A stretch of 64,000 nt of DNA from Pseudomonadota bacterium (GTDB taxonomy: Bacteria; Pseudomonadota; Gammaproteobacteria; Steroidobacterales; Steroidobacteraceae), in contig JAEZFW010000081.1 in the NCBI GenBank assembly GCA_023417315.1, positions 1-64,000 on the forward strand. The letters are read 5' to 3'. Below, piece by piece: positions 18,589-27,863 of this stretch; positions within the stretch are counted from its first letter, which is position 1; every line of letters begins with the position of its first letter. A program made the position numbers and the translations under genes. The notes beneath the pieces are model-generated. The model had not been told where the DNA came from. It was given only the letters and a program-made list of their open reading frames with translations, and ran no database searches.

Positions 18589-19173
18589 ATGTTCAACTCG
18601 AAATCTGTTTCCCGACGCGCGTTGCTGGCCGACGCAGGCAAGCTGACGCTGTCGGCGGGTGCGATCGCCCTGCTCGCTGGCAACGACGCGCTCGCCAACG
18701 TGACCGGCGCCAATGCGCCCAAGGACACCAGCATCCTCAACGTCGCGCTCGCCCTCGAGCACGAAGCAATCGCCGCGTATCAGATCGGCGCCGAAAGCGG
18801 CCTGCTCGCGAAAGAACTGCTGCTCGTCGCCGTGCTATTCCAGAGCCATCACAAAGCTCACCGCGATGCGCTCGCCACCACAATCCGCAAGCTCGGCGGC
18901 ACGCCGGCCTCGGAGCAGTCAATGGACGCCTACTTGAAAAGCTCGAAGTTGAACGTCGCTGCAATCAAGTCGCAAGGGGACGTGCTCGCGCTCGCTCAGC
19001 GGCTCGAGCTCGGCGCAGCGAATGCCTACCTCGGCGTGGTCCCGGCCTTCGCCGATCGCGAGCTAGCAAAGATCGCCGGCCGGCTGGCGGCGGACGAAAC
19101 CATGCACTACACCGCGCTGACGCAAGCGCTCGGCGGCAAACTTCCGAGCGGAGCGCTCAGTTTCGGCGGCTGA
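18589..19173 (+). CDS. Ferritin-like domain protein with Tat signal
   Basis: A 194-residue protein with a twin-arginine signal (SRRALLADAGK, cleavage after about residue 36), so it is exported folded. The mature part is a four-helix ferritin-like domain (PF13668 type): helix 1 has LEHEAIAAYQ, helix 2 has HHKAHRDAL, and the last helices have LELGAANAY and DETMHYTAL, giving Glu/His candidates for a diiron site. Function in this family is not established. AAGGAG is well placed before the ATG. A strong terminator-like hairpin follows at 19212, inside the start of the cytochrome c gene. Confidence 0.82.
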   Translation: MFNSKSVSRRALLADAGKLTLSAGAIALLAGNDALANVTGANAPKDTSILNVALALEHEAIAAYQIGAESGLLAKELLLVAVLFQSHHKAHRDALATTIRKLGGTPASEQSMDAYLKSSKLNVAAIKSQGDVLALAQRLELGAANAYLGVVPAFADRELAKIAGRLAADETMHYTALTQALGGKLPSGALSFGG

Positions 19174-19174
19174 C

Positions 19175-19606
19175 TTGTCGCACGCCGTTCTAAGCGCGAG
19201 TGGGCTTGAACGCCGGCGCACTGCGTGCGCCGGCCTTCTTCTTTGCATTTGTCTCGTATGGACGAGCGCGTGGGCTGACGATCAACTGGCACGAGGCAAG
19301 CGGCTGTATGAGGAACGCTGCGGCGCGTGTCATTCGCTCGACGAGCACGGCGCTGGGCCGCAACACCGTTGCCTGCTCGGCCGGAAGGCAGCAACGCAAG
19401 CCGGCTTCCAGTACTCCGCTGCGCTTACGGCTGCAGAAATCGTGTGGTCGCCGCGAGTGCTGGAGCGCTGGATCGCTGATCCAAACACGCTCATCCCTGG
19501 CAACAGGATGATCGTTAAGCTCGCGAACGATCCCGACGAACGTTCCGCGATCGTCGCGTACCTGGTCGACAGCTCGCGTGGGCCGCGCTGCGCCACGACG
19601 TATTGA
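19175..19606 (+). CDS. Class I cytochrome c, secreted
   Basis: A 143-residue frame beginning at TTG 19175, one base after the ferritin-like gene's stop. The signal peptide is ERRRTACAGLLLCICLVWTSAWA. Haem is bound by CGACH, and the distal ligand is Met in GNRMIVKL. The size and TQAGFQYSAAL/WSPRVLERW segments match monohaem c550/c2-type cytochromes that carry electrons in the periplasm. There is no ATG or GTG between 19175 and the haem site, so TTG is the only conventional start, but no ribosome binding site supports it. The signal peptide is encoded across a strong hairpin. Confidence 0.75.
   Translation: MSHAVLSASGLERRRTACAGLLLCICLVWTSAWADDQLARGKRLYEERCGACHSLDEHGAGPQHRCLLGRKAATQAGFQYSAALTAAEIVWSPRVLERWIADPNTLIPGNRMIVKLANDPDERSAIVAYLVDSSRGPRCATTY
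19212..19240 (+). terminator. Intrinsic terminator-like hairpin within the cytochrome c leader
   Basis: GCCGGCGCAC (19212-19221) and GTGCGCCGGC (19225-19234) form a perfect 10-bp stem with a 3-nt loop, followed by CTTCTTCTTT. It lies 39 bp after the ferritin-like stop codon and inside the cytochrome c signal-peptide coding region, so it could attenuate cytochrome expression. Confidence 0.7.
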
Positions 19607-19655
19607 AGAAAGCAGATGTGTGTGATGTGTGACCTTGCCTCGGCCTCGGGGACGC

Positions 19656-22600
19656 TCATACGTTCCGCCGATATCGCCCACCGACGTCGTACAGCGCGCG
19701 CGAGATTTGACCGAGAGAACACGAGCGCACCGTACTCATGAGCTCTTCGAACACATTGCCGCCCGACGTTGCGACTGATTGCAATCGAACGAGTGCATCC
19801 GCCGCGCGCTCGGCGTTGCGCGCCTGGAACGCGCGCACGCCAGCGACCTGCGCTCGCTTCTCTACCTCCGTGGAGCGGATGAGCTCGATCGGTCGAGGCG
19901 CGGCATCGTGTGCCGCCTCGCTCAAGAACGTGTTCACACCTACGATCGGCAACGAACCATCGTGCTTACGCCGCTCGTACTGCATGCTCTCTTCCTGAAT
20001 CTTGCCGCGCTGATACATCGTCTCCATCGCACCCAGCACGCCGCCGCGCTCGGAAAGCGACTCGAATTCCTTGTAGACGGCTTCCTCTACTAGATCGGTC
20101 AGGTACTCGAGCAGATACGAGCCCTGCCACGGGTTCTCGTTCTTGTTGAACCCGAGCTCGCGATTGATGATGAGCTGAATCGCAACGGCACGCCGCACGC
20201 TCTCCTCAGTCGGTGTCGTGAGGGCCTCGTCGTAGGCATTGGTGTGGAGCGAATTGCAGTTGTCGAACAGCGCGTACAGCGCTTGGAGTGTCGTACGGAT
20301 ATCGTTGAACTGGATCTCTTGTGCGTGCAGCGAGCGGCCCGACGTCTGGATGTGATACTTCAGCATCTGACTGCGCGGCCCAGCCTGGTACAGATCCCGC
20401 ATCGCGCGCGCCCAGATCCTGCGCGCGACACGACCGATGACGGCGTATTCGGCGTCCATGCCATTCGAGAAAAAGAACGACAAGTTCGGTGCGAACTCGT
20501 CGATCTGCATGCCGCGCGCGAGATAGTACTCGACGATCGTGAACCCGTTCGCGAGCGTGAACGCGAGCTGCGTCACCGGATTCGCTCCCGCTTCCGCGAT
20601 GTGATAACCCGAGACTGAAACGGAATAGAAGTTACGGACTCGATGATCGATGAAGTACTGCTGTACATCGCCCATCATCCGCAGCGCGAATTCGGTGGAG
20701 AAGATGCAGGTGTTCTGCGCCTGATCTTCCTTGAGGATGTCCGCTTGTACGGTGCCGCGGACCCGTGACAACGCCTCCGCCTTGATGCGTTCGTACTCTT
20801 CTCGCGACAGCCCACGCCCGACGAGGTCTTCGCCGGAAATGCCGAGCAGCGCCAGACCGAACCGATCATGATCTTTCGGTAGCTCGCCGCGATAGCTCGG
20901 CACTTCGCAGCCGCGCGCGCGGATCGCGGCGTGCAATTCGCCAATCCGCTGCTCCGCTTGCGACCAGCGACCTGACGAACGCAGGAACTGCTCGACGCGC
21001 TGATCGATGGCCGCGTTCATGAACATCGCAAGGATCATCGGCGCGGGACCATTGATGGTCATCGAGACCGATGTCGTCGAGGCACAAAGATCGAAGCCCG
21101 AGTAGAGCCGCTTCATATCATCGAGCGACGCGATCGATACGCCCGAGTTGCCAGTGCGCCCGAAAATATCCGGCCGCGTATCGGGATCTTCTCCGTACAG
21201 CGTCGTGGAATCGAACGCCGTCGAGAGCCGCGTCGCCCGATGGCCTCGAGCGAGGTAATGGAAGCGGCGATTCGTGCGCTCGGGTCCGCCCTCCCCCGCA
21301 AACATACGAATCGGTTCTTCTTCGACGCGACGGTACGGATAGACACCGCCGGTGTATGGGAAGCTGCCCGGAAGATTCTCGTTGAGAATGAACCGCAGAA
21401 TCTCACCCCAGTCGGTCGATTGTGGCGCACACAGCTTCGGGACCGCGGTGCCGGACAGCGTCTCCGCGTAGTTCTCGCCAGTGATCAGGCGGTCGCGCAC
21501 TTTGTACGAGTACTGCGCCTGACTGATCTCGCTCACTCTCTCGGGCCAACGCTTGAGCGCTTGGAGGTTGTGAGCTCCGATCGTCGCTAGCGCTCGGTTA
21601 TAGCTGCCGCGCATCTGCCGGCGTGTCTCGTCAGTGGAAGCATCGTCGAGTGCGCTTTGCGGATACGGATCCAACGGTGCTGGAAGCAGCGTGTCCTGCA
21701 ACGAAGCCAGCGCGCGATGCAGGCTATGAGCCGTGCGCGCGGCGGCGACGGCAGACTCGCCGTTCTCGCGTGCGCGGCGCGCGTTCGCAGCGATCTCTGC
21801 GAGATAGCGCGTGCGCGATTCGGGAACGAGCGGATCCTGTGAAATGAACTGCGTCGAGCCGAGATGTGCTGGTTGCCACGGACTCTTCAACGTCCCACGC
21901 TCGATCTGTCGTTGCTCGATCGCAAGACACAGATCGGCGAACAAGCGATTGACGCCGGGATCATTGAAGCGACTCGCGATCGTCGGATACACGGGGACCT
22001 GGTCGTCGGACAGCGACGCCTGCTCTGAATGATTGCGACGCCACTGCTTACGGACATCGCGAAGCGCATCTTGACCGCCGCGTTTCTCGAACTTGTTCAG
22101 GACAATCGCATCCGCGAAATCGAGCATCTCGATCTTCTCGAGCTGACTCGCCGCACCGTACTCGCTCGTCATCACGTATAAGGAGTGATCCACGAGATCG
22201 ACGATCTCGCTATCCGACTGGCCGATTCCGGCCGTCTCCACGATGATCAAGTCGAATCGGGCGAACTGCAGCAGCGCGATGACGTCCTTGAGCACTGCGC
22301 TCGTCGCGAAGTGTCGTCGGCGAGTTGCGAGCGAGCGCATATAGATGCTCGGTGCAACCAGCGCGTTCATGCGGATTCGGTCGCCGAGGAGCGCGCCTCC
22401 CGAGCGTCGTCGGGTCGGATCCATCGCGACGATCGCGATCTGACGCTCCGGAAAATTGCGCACGAACCGTTGCAGCAGCTCGTCATTCAAACTCGATTTG
22501 CCCGCACCACCCGTCCCTGTCACACCAATGACTGGCGCGCGTCTTTCAGCGTGGGCAATAGACTCTCTGATGCGCTCGAGCTCCTCGCGCGCGGTGTTTG

Positions 22601-23147
22601 CATCTTCTAGCAGTGAGATTGCGCGCGCGACATGAGCATGGTCGCGCGCCTGCAAAGGACCGAATGCGAATGGCGGACGATGCACGCGCCGCGCACGCGA
22701 ACATACGTCGCGGATCATGCCGTCCAAACCTGAGCGCCGGCCGTCTTCTGGCGTGTAGATCTTCTCGACGCCGTAGCGCTCGAGGGCTTCGATTTCGCCC
22801 GGAGCGATCGTTCCGCCGCCACCTACCACCACTCGAATGTGCTCTACGCCGCGCTCCCGCAGCATGTCGATCATGTAAGGGAAGTATTCGTTGTGCCCTC
22901 CCTGATAGGAGGACACAGCGATCGCATCGACATCCTCCTGGATGGCGGCGTTCACGATCTCCGAGACGCTACGGTTGTGCCCGAGATGCACGACTTCCGC
23001 GCCTTGCGCCTGCAGCAGCCTGCGAATCATGTTGATGGCCGCGTCGTGGCCATCGAAGAGCGACGCCGCACACACGAATCGCAACGGGCGCGAAGCGTCC
23101 GTGGCGACGCTGGGAACATTAGCATCCGGCATTGATTGCGCGCTCAT
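19656..23147 (-). CDS. icmF: Fused isobutyryl-CoA mutase (IcmF)
   Basis: A 1163-residue cytoplasmic enzyme. Residues about 20-155 are the cobalamin-binding domain with the base-off box FDGHDAAIN (His34). A MeaB-type G-protein chaperone follows, with P-loop GVTGTGGAGKSS (208-219), DPTRRRSGGALLGDR, ETAGIGQSDSE and NKFEKRGG. The C-terminal 560 residues form the substrate-binding TIM barrel, with YTGGVYPYRR and ERTNRRFHYL. IcmF interconverts isobutyryl-CoA and n-butyryl-CoA (in some members isovaleryl/pivalyl-CoA) using adenosylcobalamin, and the G domain loads and protects the cofactor. It is somewhat longer than the roughly 1090 residues usual for the family. The gene stands alone. Confidence 0.93.
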   Translation of the reverse strand: MSAQSMPDANVPSVATDASRPLRFVCAASLFDGHDAAINMIRRLLQAQGAEVVHLGHNRSVSEIVNAAIQEDVDAIAVSSYQGGHNEYFPYMIDMLRERGVEHIRVVVGGGGTIAPGEIEALERYGVEKIYTPEDGRRSGLDGMIRDVCSRARRVHRPPFAFGPLQARDHAHVARAISLLEDANTAREELERIRESIAHAERRAPVIGVTGTGGAGKSSLNDELLQRFVRNFPERQIAIVAMDPTRRRSGGALLGDRIRMNALVAPSIYMRSLATRRRHFATSAVLKDVIALLQFARFDLIIVETAGIGQSDSEIVDLVDHSLYVMTSEYGAASQLEKIEMLDFADAIVLNKFEKRGGQDALRDVRKQWRRNHSEQASLSDDQVPVYPTIASRFNDPGVNRLFADLCLAIEQRQIERGTLKSPWQPAHLGSTQFISQDPLVPESRTRYLAEIAANARRARENGESAVAAARTAHSLHRALASLQDTLLPAPLDPYPQSALDDASTDETRRQMRGSYNRALATIGAHNLQALKRWPERVSEISQAQYSYKVRDRLITGENYAETLSGTAVPKLCAPQSTDWGEILRFILNENLPGSFPYTGGVYPYRRVEEEPIRMFAGEGGPERTNRRFHYLARGHRATRLSTAFDSTTLYGEDPDTRPDIFGRTGNSGVSIASLDDMKRLYSGFDLCASTTSVSMTINGPAPMILAMFMNAAIDQRVEQFLRSSGRWSQAEQRIGELHAAIRARGCEVPSYRGELPKDHDRFGLALLGISGEDLVGRGLSREEYERIKAEALSRVRGTVQADILKEDQAQNTCIFSTEFALRMMGDVQQYFIDHRVRNFYSVSVSGYHIAEAGANPVTQLAFTLANGFTIVEYYLARGMQIDEFAPNLSFFFSNGMDAEYAVIGRVARRIWARAMRDLYQAGPRSQMLKYHIQTSGRSLHAQEIQFNDIRTTLQALYALFDNCNSLHTNAYDEALTTPTEESVRRAVAIQLIINRELGFNKNENPWQGSYLLEYLTDLVEEAVYKEFESLSERGGVLGAMETMYQRGKIQEESMQYERRKHDGSLPIVGVNTFLSEAAHDAAPRPIELIRSTEVEKRAQVAGVRAFQARNAERAADALVRLQSVATSGGNVFEELMSTVRSCSLGQISRALYDVGGRYRRNV

Positions 23148-23269
23148 GGCGATCTCGTGCGGTTGAACGAAGTGATCAACACGCGCGAATGATTATGGAC
23201 CACGACTGCCGCGGGATGCCGCAGCGGATCACTGCGGCAAATCAGGATTGAACTGCCGCACCGTACGAA

Positions 23270-23294
23270 CTGGGCGCGCCCGGCACGCGCCCAG
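23270..23294 (-). terminator. Hairpin after the GDSL esterase gene
   Basis: CTGGGCGCG (23270-23278) and CGCGCCCAG (23286-23294) form a perfect 9-bp stem 12 bp beyond the esterase stop. The following bases are only weakly T-rich on the minus strand, so it may act with Rho or simply as a 3' stabiliser. Confidence 0.5.
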
Positions 23295-23305
23295 TCGGGT
23301 CGAGA

Positions 23306-24385
23306 TCACGGGGAAGGAAACGCGTCTACGACCTGCCGACCCCACACTGCATGTGCACTTGCCGTCGGATGAACGGCATCGGCGAATAGATAAGTCACAT
23401 CGGCGCCCGGCGAGACGACCGTAGTCGGGAAACAGATGAGTGCGGACAGGCTCGCGGGATTGCCCGGCGTCGTCAGACTAGTGCATGCCGGCGTCGTCGC
23501 ATTGGTGAATCCGTAGGTCGATGGAGATGCCACGACTTGCTGCATGAATGCAGCCGTATCGAACACGTGCACACCGGAGCTGCTCAACGCATTGGCCACG
23601 GCCGCGTTGTAACCCGCACTGACTTGCGAGGCCAACCCTGCGAGCGCCGTCGTACGAAACTGGGGCGTGAGCCCCAGATCCGGCAAGCTCGAGTAGATGA
23701 TACGACTCGCCCCAGCGGCCTGAAGTCGCCCGACCTGAGTCACCATCGCGGTCGCGGTCGCAGCGATGAACGCAGGCGCATTGTTCGCCAGCGCGGGATT
23801 CTGCGCGACTTGACCTAGGAAGCCGAAGAAATCGTTGGCGCCCCCTTGAATGAGCACCAAAGCTTGCTCGTCGATGGCATTGCCATGCTCGGTGAGATAA
23901 TCATCGATCTGAGTCCTGATCGCTCGGCTCGTCGCCAATTGAACCGGCACAGTTCCCACGTTCGGGATAGGCTGCATCACCACGCCGCCATTCGGAGCGT
24001 CCTCCTCGATGCGCGCGCCGCCTTCGCCGTACGCGAGCCCGCCGAGCTCGATCACTTCTCCGCCGTTCCCTACGACGCCGAACCTGACCTGCCGATTCGG
24101 GCTCAGCGTGTGACCGAAATTGATGGCGACGTGTGCGTTCCACATCATGCCCGGCTTCGTGCTGAACGTCAGACCGGCAGGGAGATCGTTGGCCGGATTC
24201 GTGTCCGCAGTCGTCGGATTGTAGGTGCCGACATCCGATAGGCTGTCACCGAAAGAGATCACCTGAGTCACTGCTTGCGTCGTCGCAGGCGGTCTAACCG
24301 TCGCCTCCGTGCTCTCGTCGTTGCATGCGCTCAGCATCAACGTCATGGCGGCAGCAAGCGCGGCGGCATGCAGTTTCTTGCTCAT
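23306..24385 (-). CDS. SGNH/GDSL hydrolase (esterase/lipase), lipoprotein
   Basis: A 359-residue protein with an N-terminal lipobox (LMLSAC, about residue 21). Block I of the GDSL family is ISFGDSLSDVGTY with the nucleophilic Ser. Gly and Asn of the oxyanion hole are in YGEGGAR and QGGANDFFG. Block V is DAVHPTASAH, with catalytic Asp and His. Such enzymes hydrolyse carboxylic esters of lipids, glycans or phenolic acids, and the substrate is unknown. The ATG at 24385 is used because AGGGGGAT precedes it; an upstream in-frame ATG at 24427 lacks this. It lacks the C-terminal autotransporter barrel of EstA. Confidence 0.85.
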   Translation of the reverse strand: MSKKLHAAALAAAMTLMLSACNDESTEATVRPPATTQAVTQVISFGDSLSDVGTYNPTTADTNPANDLPAGLTFSTKPGMMWNAHVAINFGHTLSPNRQVRFGVVGNGGEVIELGGLAYGEGGARIEEDAPNGGVVMQPIPNVGTVPVQLATSRAIRTQIDDYLTEHGNAIDEQALVLIQGGANDFFGFLGQVAQNPALANNAPAFIAATATAMVTQVGRLQAAGASRIIYSSLPDLGLTPQFRTTALAGLASQVSAGYNAAVANALSSSGVHVFDTAAFMQQVVASPSTYGFTNATTPACTSLTTPGNPASLSALICFPTTVVSPGADVTYLFADAVHPTASAHAVWGRQVVDAFPSP

Positions 24386-24692
24386 GGTGCGAGATCCCCC
24401 TGTCACTCTTTCCGGTTCTTTTTGCATAAGTCACCGCGACGCGTTCATTGCATACACGAGCGGAGCGGCGACAGTTGAAGGTCGCGTATAGAGTGTGCGT
24501 ACGCGCTGCGGTTTGCAAGATCGCACAAGCCCTGCGCAGCCTGCGCGAGCGTTAGGCCCATCGAGCGCGCCCAACGAACCGCTCTGCGGCACGCCTTTAT
24601 GCCCGCAAGAAGCGCACCTCGGCCTGAGGACTTCATCCGGAATCGGTATACCCATACCATGCGCACCTTCGGACCGCCTGGTATGCCCCTGA

Positions 24693-26240
24693 ATGACGAA
24701 CCCGCGTAGAACGAACGTAATAAACGCCCTACTGTGCGTGCTCGGCGGAGTGCTCTACTTCTTGAGCTTTCTCTCGTTCGATCTGTTTCCGCTCACCTGG
24801 TTCTGTTTCGTTCCCGTGTTGTATGCCGTCCGACACGCAACGACCCGTCGCGCATTCCTGCTCGGATGGATCTTCGGCTTCGTCACGAACGCCGGCGGTT
24901 TCTACTGGGTGATTCATCTGATCTCGGAGTTCGGCGGGATTGCGATTCCGCTTTCGGTGATCGGCTTCGCCATTCTGTGTCTCTTCCAAGGCGCGCTGAT
25001 GGCTGCTGTCGTGGCACTCGTCCGACATGGACAGGTACGGATGGGCCTTGCGCCCGTGTGGAGCTTGCCGGTCGTGCTCGTCGCGCTCGAATTCACCTAT
25101 CCGCTGCTCTTCCCAAGCTATATCGGCAACTCGCAGCACCATTTCACCGCGTTGACTCAGATCGTCGATATCACTGGCGTATTGGGACTGAGCGCGATCA
25201 TCGGCCTGCTGAATGGCGCGGCTTACGAGTTGCTCGACCGCAAAGTGAACGCTCGCGCGCTGGTCCGCACCCGTGTCCTCGTGCCGATCGCGATCCTCGC
25301 CCTATGCGTTGTATATGGCCTGCTTCGTTTGCCTGCCGTCGATGCACTGACGGAACAGGCGCAAACGTTGCGAGTCGGTCTCATCCAGACGAATCTGGGA
25401 TCGCACGAGAAGACGAACAATGCGATCAGGTTCATGACCGAGCACGTCCGGATGTCTCTTGACCTCGTCGAACGGCGACCTGACGTAGAGCTTCTCGTGT
25501 GGCCCGAATCCGTCTATCACGGATTCATCCGCAAAGATCGTCCGCAGCCCGCTAACGATGCGATCGCAGGCATCGGCAAGCCGACGATCATGGGCGCGCT
25601 ATCGATCGCCGATGCGAATCGAGACGGTCGCGCCGAATACTTCAACAGTGTCGTGTTGATGTCCGAGGAAGGCGAGCTGCTCGGCTCGTTCGACAAGGTC
25701 GAGCTGCTGGCCTTCGGTGAGACATTGCCCCTCTCTCGACTCATCCCTGCAGTGGGACGGCTGTTCGGTGGCAATTGGTTCACGCATGGCAGCTCGTTCG
25801 AGCATCTGCGGCTCGGCGACGTGTCTTTCCTGCCGACCGTCTGTTACGAGGACATCATTCCATCATTGCCGCGCCGAATCTGGCGCAACGATGGTCCTGC
25901 CGACGTGCTCGTGAACGTGACGAACGATTCATGGTACGGCGATACGCACGAGCCCATGATCCACCTCGTGCTTGCGAGCTTTCGCTCCATCGAGACTCGC
26001 CGAGCCCTCATCCGCTCGACCAATACGGGAATCAGTGCGATCGTCGACCCCGCAGGTCGTATCAGCGAGCGCACCGGTCAGTGGACGCGCGAGACACTCA
26101 TTGCGGACGTACCGCTGATCCATGATGGCTCATCGACGATCTACATGCGCTTCGGCGACGTCATCGCTTGGATCGCTCTTGCGCTCTTGCTCGCGGGACT
26201 GATCGCCGCGCATCGCGCGCGCCAACGAGCCGCTCGTTAG
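24693..26240 (+). CDS. lnt: Apolipoprotein N-acyltransferase
   Basis: A 515-residue inner-membrane enzyme that adds the third acyl chain to the N-terminal cysteine of lipoproteins, using phospholipid as donor. Six or seven membrane helices fill residues about 10-215, then a nitrilase-like periplasmic domain holds the triad Glu272 (VWPES), Lys335 (FDKVELLAFGE) and Cys384 (TVCYED), and a last helix closes the C terminus. Length is typical. The usual neighbour corC/ybeX is absent. The gene converges with and overlaps the MocR gene by 4 bases. In a genome rich in lipoproteins this is expected to be essential unless another copy exists. Confidence 0.9.
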   Translation: MTNPRRTNVINALLCVLGGVLYFLSFLSFDLFPLTWFCFVPVLYAVRHATTRRAFLLGWIFGFVTNAGGFYWVIHLISEFGGIAIPLSVIGFAILCLFQGALMAAVVALVRHGQVRMGLAPVWSLPVVLVALEFTYPLLFPSYIGNSQHHFTALTQIVDITGVLGLSAIIGLLNGAAYELLDRKVNARALVRTRVLVPIAILALCVVYGLLRLPAVDALTEQAQTLRVGLIQTNLGSHEKTNNAIRFMTEHVRMSLDLVERRPDVELLVWPESVYHGFIRKDRPQPANDAIAGIGKPTIMGALSIADANRDGRAEYFNSVVLMSEEGELLGSFDKVELLAFGETLPLSRLIPAVGRLFGGNWFTHGSSFEHLRLGDVSFLPTVCYEDIIPSLPRRIWRNDGPADVLVNVTNDSWYGDTHEPMIHLVLASFRSIETRRALIRSTNTGISAIVDPAGRISERTGQWTRETLIADVPLIHDGSSTIYMRFGDVIAWIALALLLAGLIAAHRARQRAAR

Positions 26241-27742
26241 CGCAAAGCGCCGCGAGCTTCCGCGATGAGGGTTGATGCACGGCTTGGTGAGGTCTCCTCT
26301 TCGATCACGGCCGCGAGCCGTTTGACGCTCTCCAGGATCACGCGAGGCGGGACGCAACCAAAGCCAAGGACCAGCGCGTTGGCGGATTCGGCTCGATCCC
26401 GGACGTAGTATCTCGACAGCGGCATCGCTTCGATGCCGCGTGCGAGCGCCTCGCGCGACACCGATGCGGCGTCGCCCGCATGCAGATCGACCACCGCGTG
26501 CAGTCCAGTTGCCACGGGACGCAGCTCGAGTACTCCGCGGCAGTAACGACGCAGTGCCTCCTCCAGTGACTCCAAGCGCTCGCGATGGTGAGTGTTCATC
26601 CGGCGCAAGTGGCGTTCGAACATGCCTTCATCCATCCATTCAGCCACCACGCGCTGAAGGGGCACGGGCGGATGGAGGTCCGATGCTCTACGCGCGTGTA
26701 CGACCTGCCCATGTAAATCCTCGGGCACGATCACATACCCGAGCCGCAGCGCGGGGAACAATGTCTTGCTGAAGCTGCCGACGTAGATCACCCGTCCGTC
26801 CGGATCCAGTCCGTGCAGGCTGGGTGCAGCACGCGTTTGATAGCGAAACTCGCTGTCGTAGTCGTCCTCGACGATCCACGCATTCGACTCGCGCGCCCAG
26901 CGCAACAACGCGAGCCGACGAGGCAAGCTCATCTGTACGCCGAGCGGAAATTGGTGCGAGGGCGTCGTGTAGAGTAGACGAGCGCGCTTGTGCGGCTCGA
27001 GCAACTCGACTACGAGACCGTGCGGATCGACAGGAACTGGTTCGATCACGGCACCTGCGGAAATCAAGGCGGCTCGCGCAGCGGGATAACCGGGTTCCTC
27101 CATGCATGCCACATCGCCGGGATCCAACAGGAGACGCGCGATCATCTCCAAGCCTTGCTGCGCACCCGCGACGACGATCACCTGCGCAGCACTGCACGTC
27201 GTGCCACGCGTTCGGCTCACATGCAGCGCGATGGCCTCTCGCAATGCTGGTAATCCGCCGGCATCGCCGTAGTCGAGCTGCGCGGGGCTCCAGTGGCGCA
27301 TCGCGCGGCTGACGAGCGTGTTCCACAGCTTGATTGGAAAGCGATCCAATGCGGGCACGCCCAGACGAAATGCACGCGGCGGACCGTCGAGCTTCGTGAT
27401 GATGCGTTCTGCTTGCGACAACGCCAGACCGCGTCGAGAAAGCGGCGGATGGTTTGGCGAGTCCGCTCGCGCGCTCTTGTGAGTGTGCGCATCGAGCTGC
27501 GGCAGCTCATGATTCACAAAGGAGCCGGCGCCGACACGCGAGCGGATGTAGCCTTCCGCAGCCAGTTGCTCGTATGCGAGCACTGCAGTCATGCGAGCAA
27601 TCTTGAGATCCTCCGCGAGCGTACGCGACGATGGAAGCCGCGAGCCCGGCGTGAGCACGCCGGCGAGAATGGCGCGGCGCACGCTTTCGTAGATCTGCTG
27701 CTGCAGCGGCAGACCGCTTCTCGAATCGATGCGCACGTACAT
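26237..27742 (-). CDS. MocR-type regulator (GntR HTH fused to aminotransferase fold)
   Basis: A 501-residue transcription factor. A winged helix of the GntR family covers residues about 10-78 (LPSSRTLAEDLKIARMTAVLAYEQL). A fold-type-I aminotransferase domain follows, with EEPGYP, VEDDYDSEFRY and the pyridoxal-phosphate lysine Lys326 in VGSFSKTLFP. PdxR and GabR are known members that sense PLP or GABA. A divergent gene for a secreted protein begins 121 bp away, and the intergenic DNA has two GTGGTCTA-like half-sites, so self-repression and control of that neighbour are likely. No pdxST genes are nearby, so vitamin B6 control is not shown. Confidence 0.9.
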   Translation of the reverse strand: MYVRIDSRSGLPLQQQIYESVRRAILAGVLTPGSRLPSSRTLAEDLKIARMTAVLAYEQLAAEGYIRSRVGAGSFVNHELPQLDAHTHKSARADSPNHPPLSRRGLALSQAERIITKLDGPPRAFRLGVPALDRFPIKLWNTLVSRAMRHWSPAQLDYGDAGGLPALREAIALHVSRTRGTTCSAAQVIVVAGAQQGLEMIARLLLDPGDVACMEEPGYPAARAALISAGAVIEPVPVDPHGLVVELLEPHKRARLLYTTPSHQFPLGVQMSLPRRLALLRWARESNAWIVEDDYDSEFRYQTRAAPSLHGLDPDGRVIYVGSFSKTLFPALRLGYVIVPEDLHGQVVHARRASDLHPPVPLQRVVAEWMDEGMFERHLRRMNTHHRERLESLEEALRRYCRGVLELRPVATGLHAVVDLHAGDAASVSREALARGIEAMPLSRYYVRDRAESANALVLGFGCVPPRVILESVKRLAAVIEEETSPSRASTLIAEARGALR

Positions 27743-27778
27743 GCTTAGCTCACATGCGGGCGATGACCCGCTCCGACG

Positions 27779-27811
27779 GTGGTCTAACGAGACACGACTG
27801 AAGTGGACCTA
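27779..27811. promoter_or_regulatory. Candidate MocR operator: two direct half-sites
   Basis: GTGGTCTA (27779-27786) and GTGGACCTA (27803-27811) are direct repeats 24 bp apart, in the divergent region between the MocR gene and the secreted-protein gene. They resemble the GTGGWCTA-type half-sites I recall for PdxR. Binding is inference from sequence and position. Confidence 0.55.
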
Positions 27812-27863
27812 TCACTCGCTCGAAATCATGCCTACGCTTACCTCATGTGGCATAGAGGCATGT

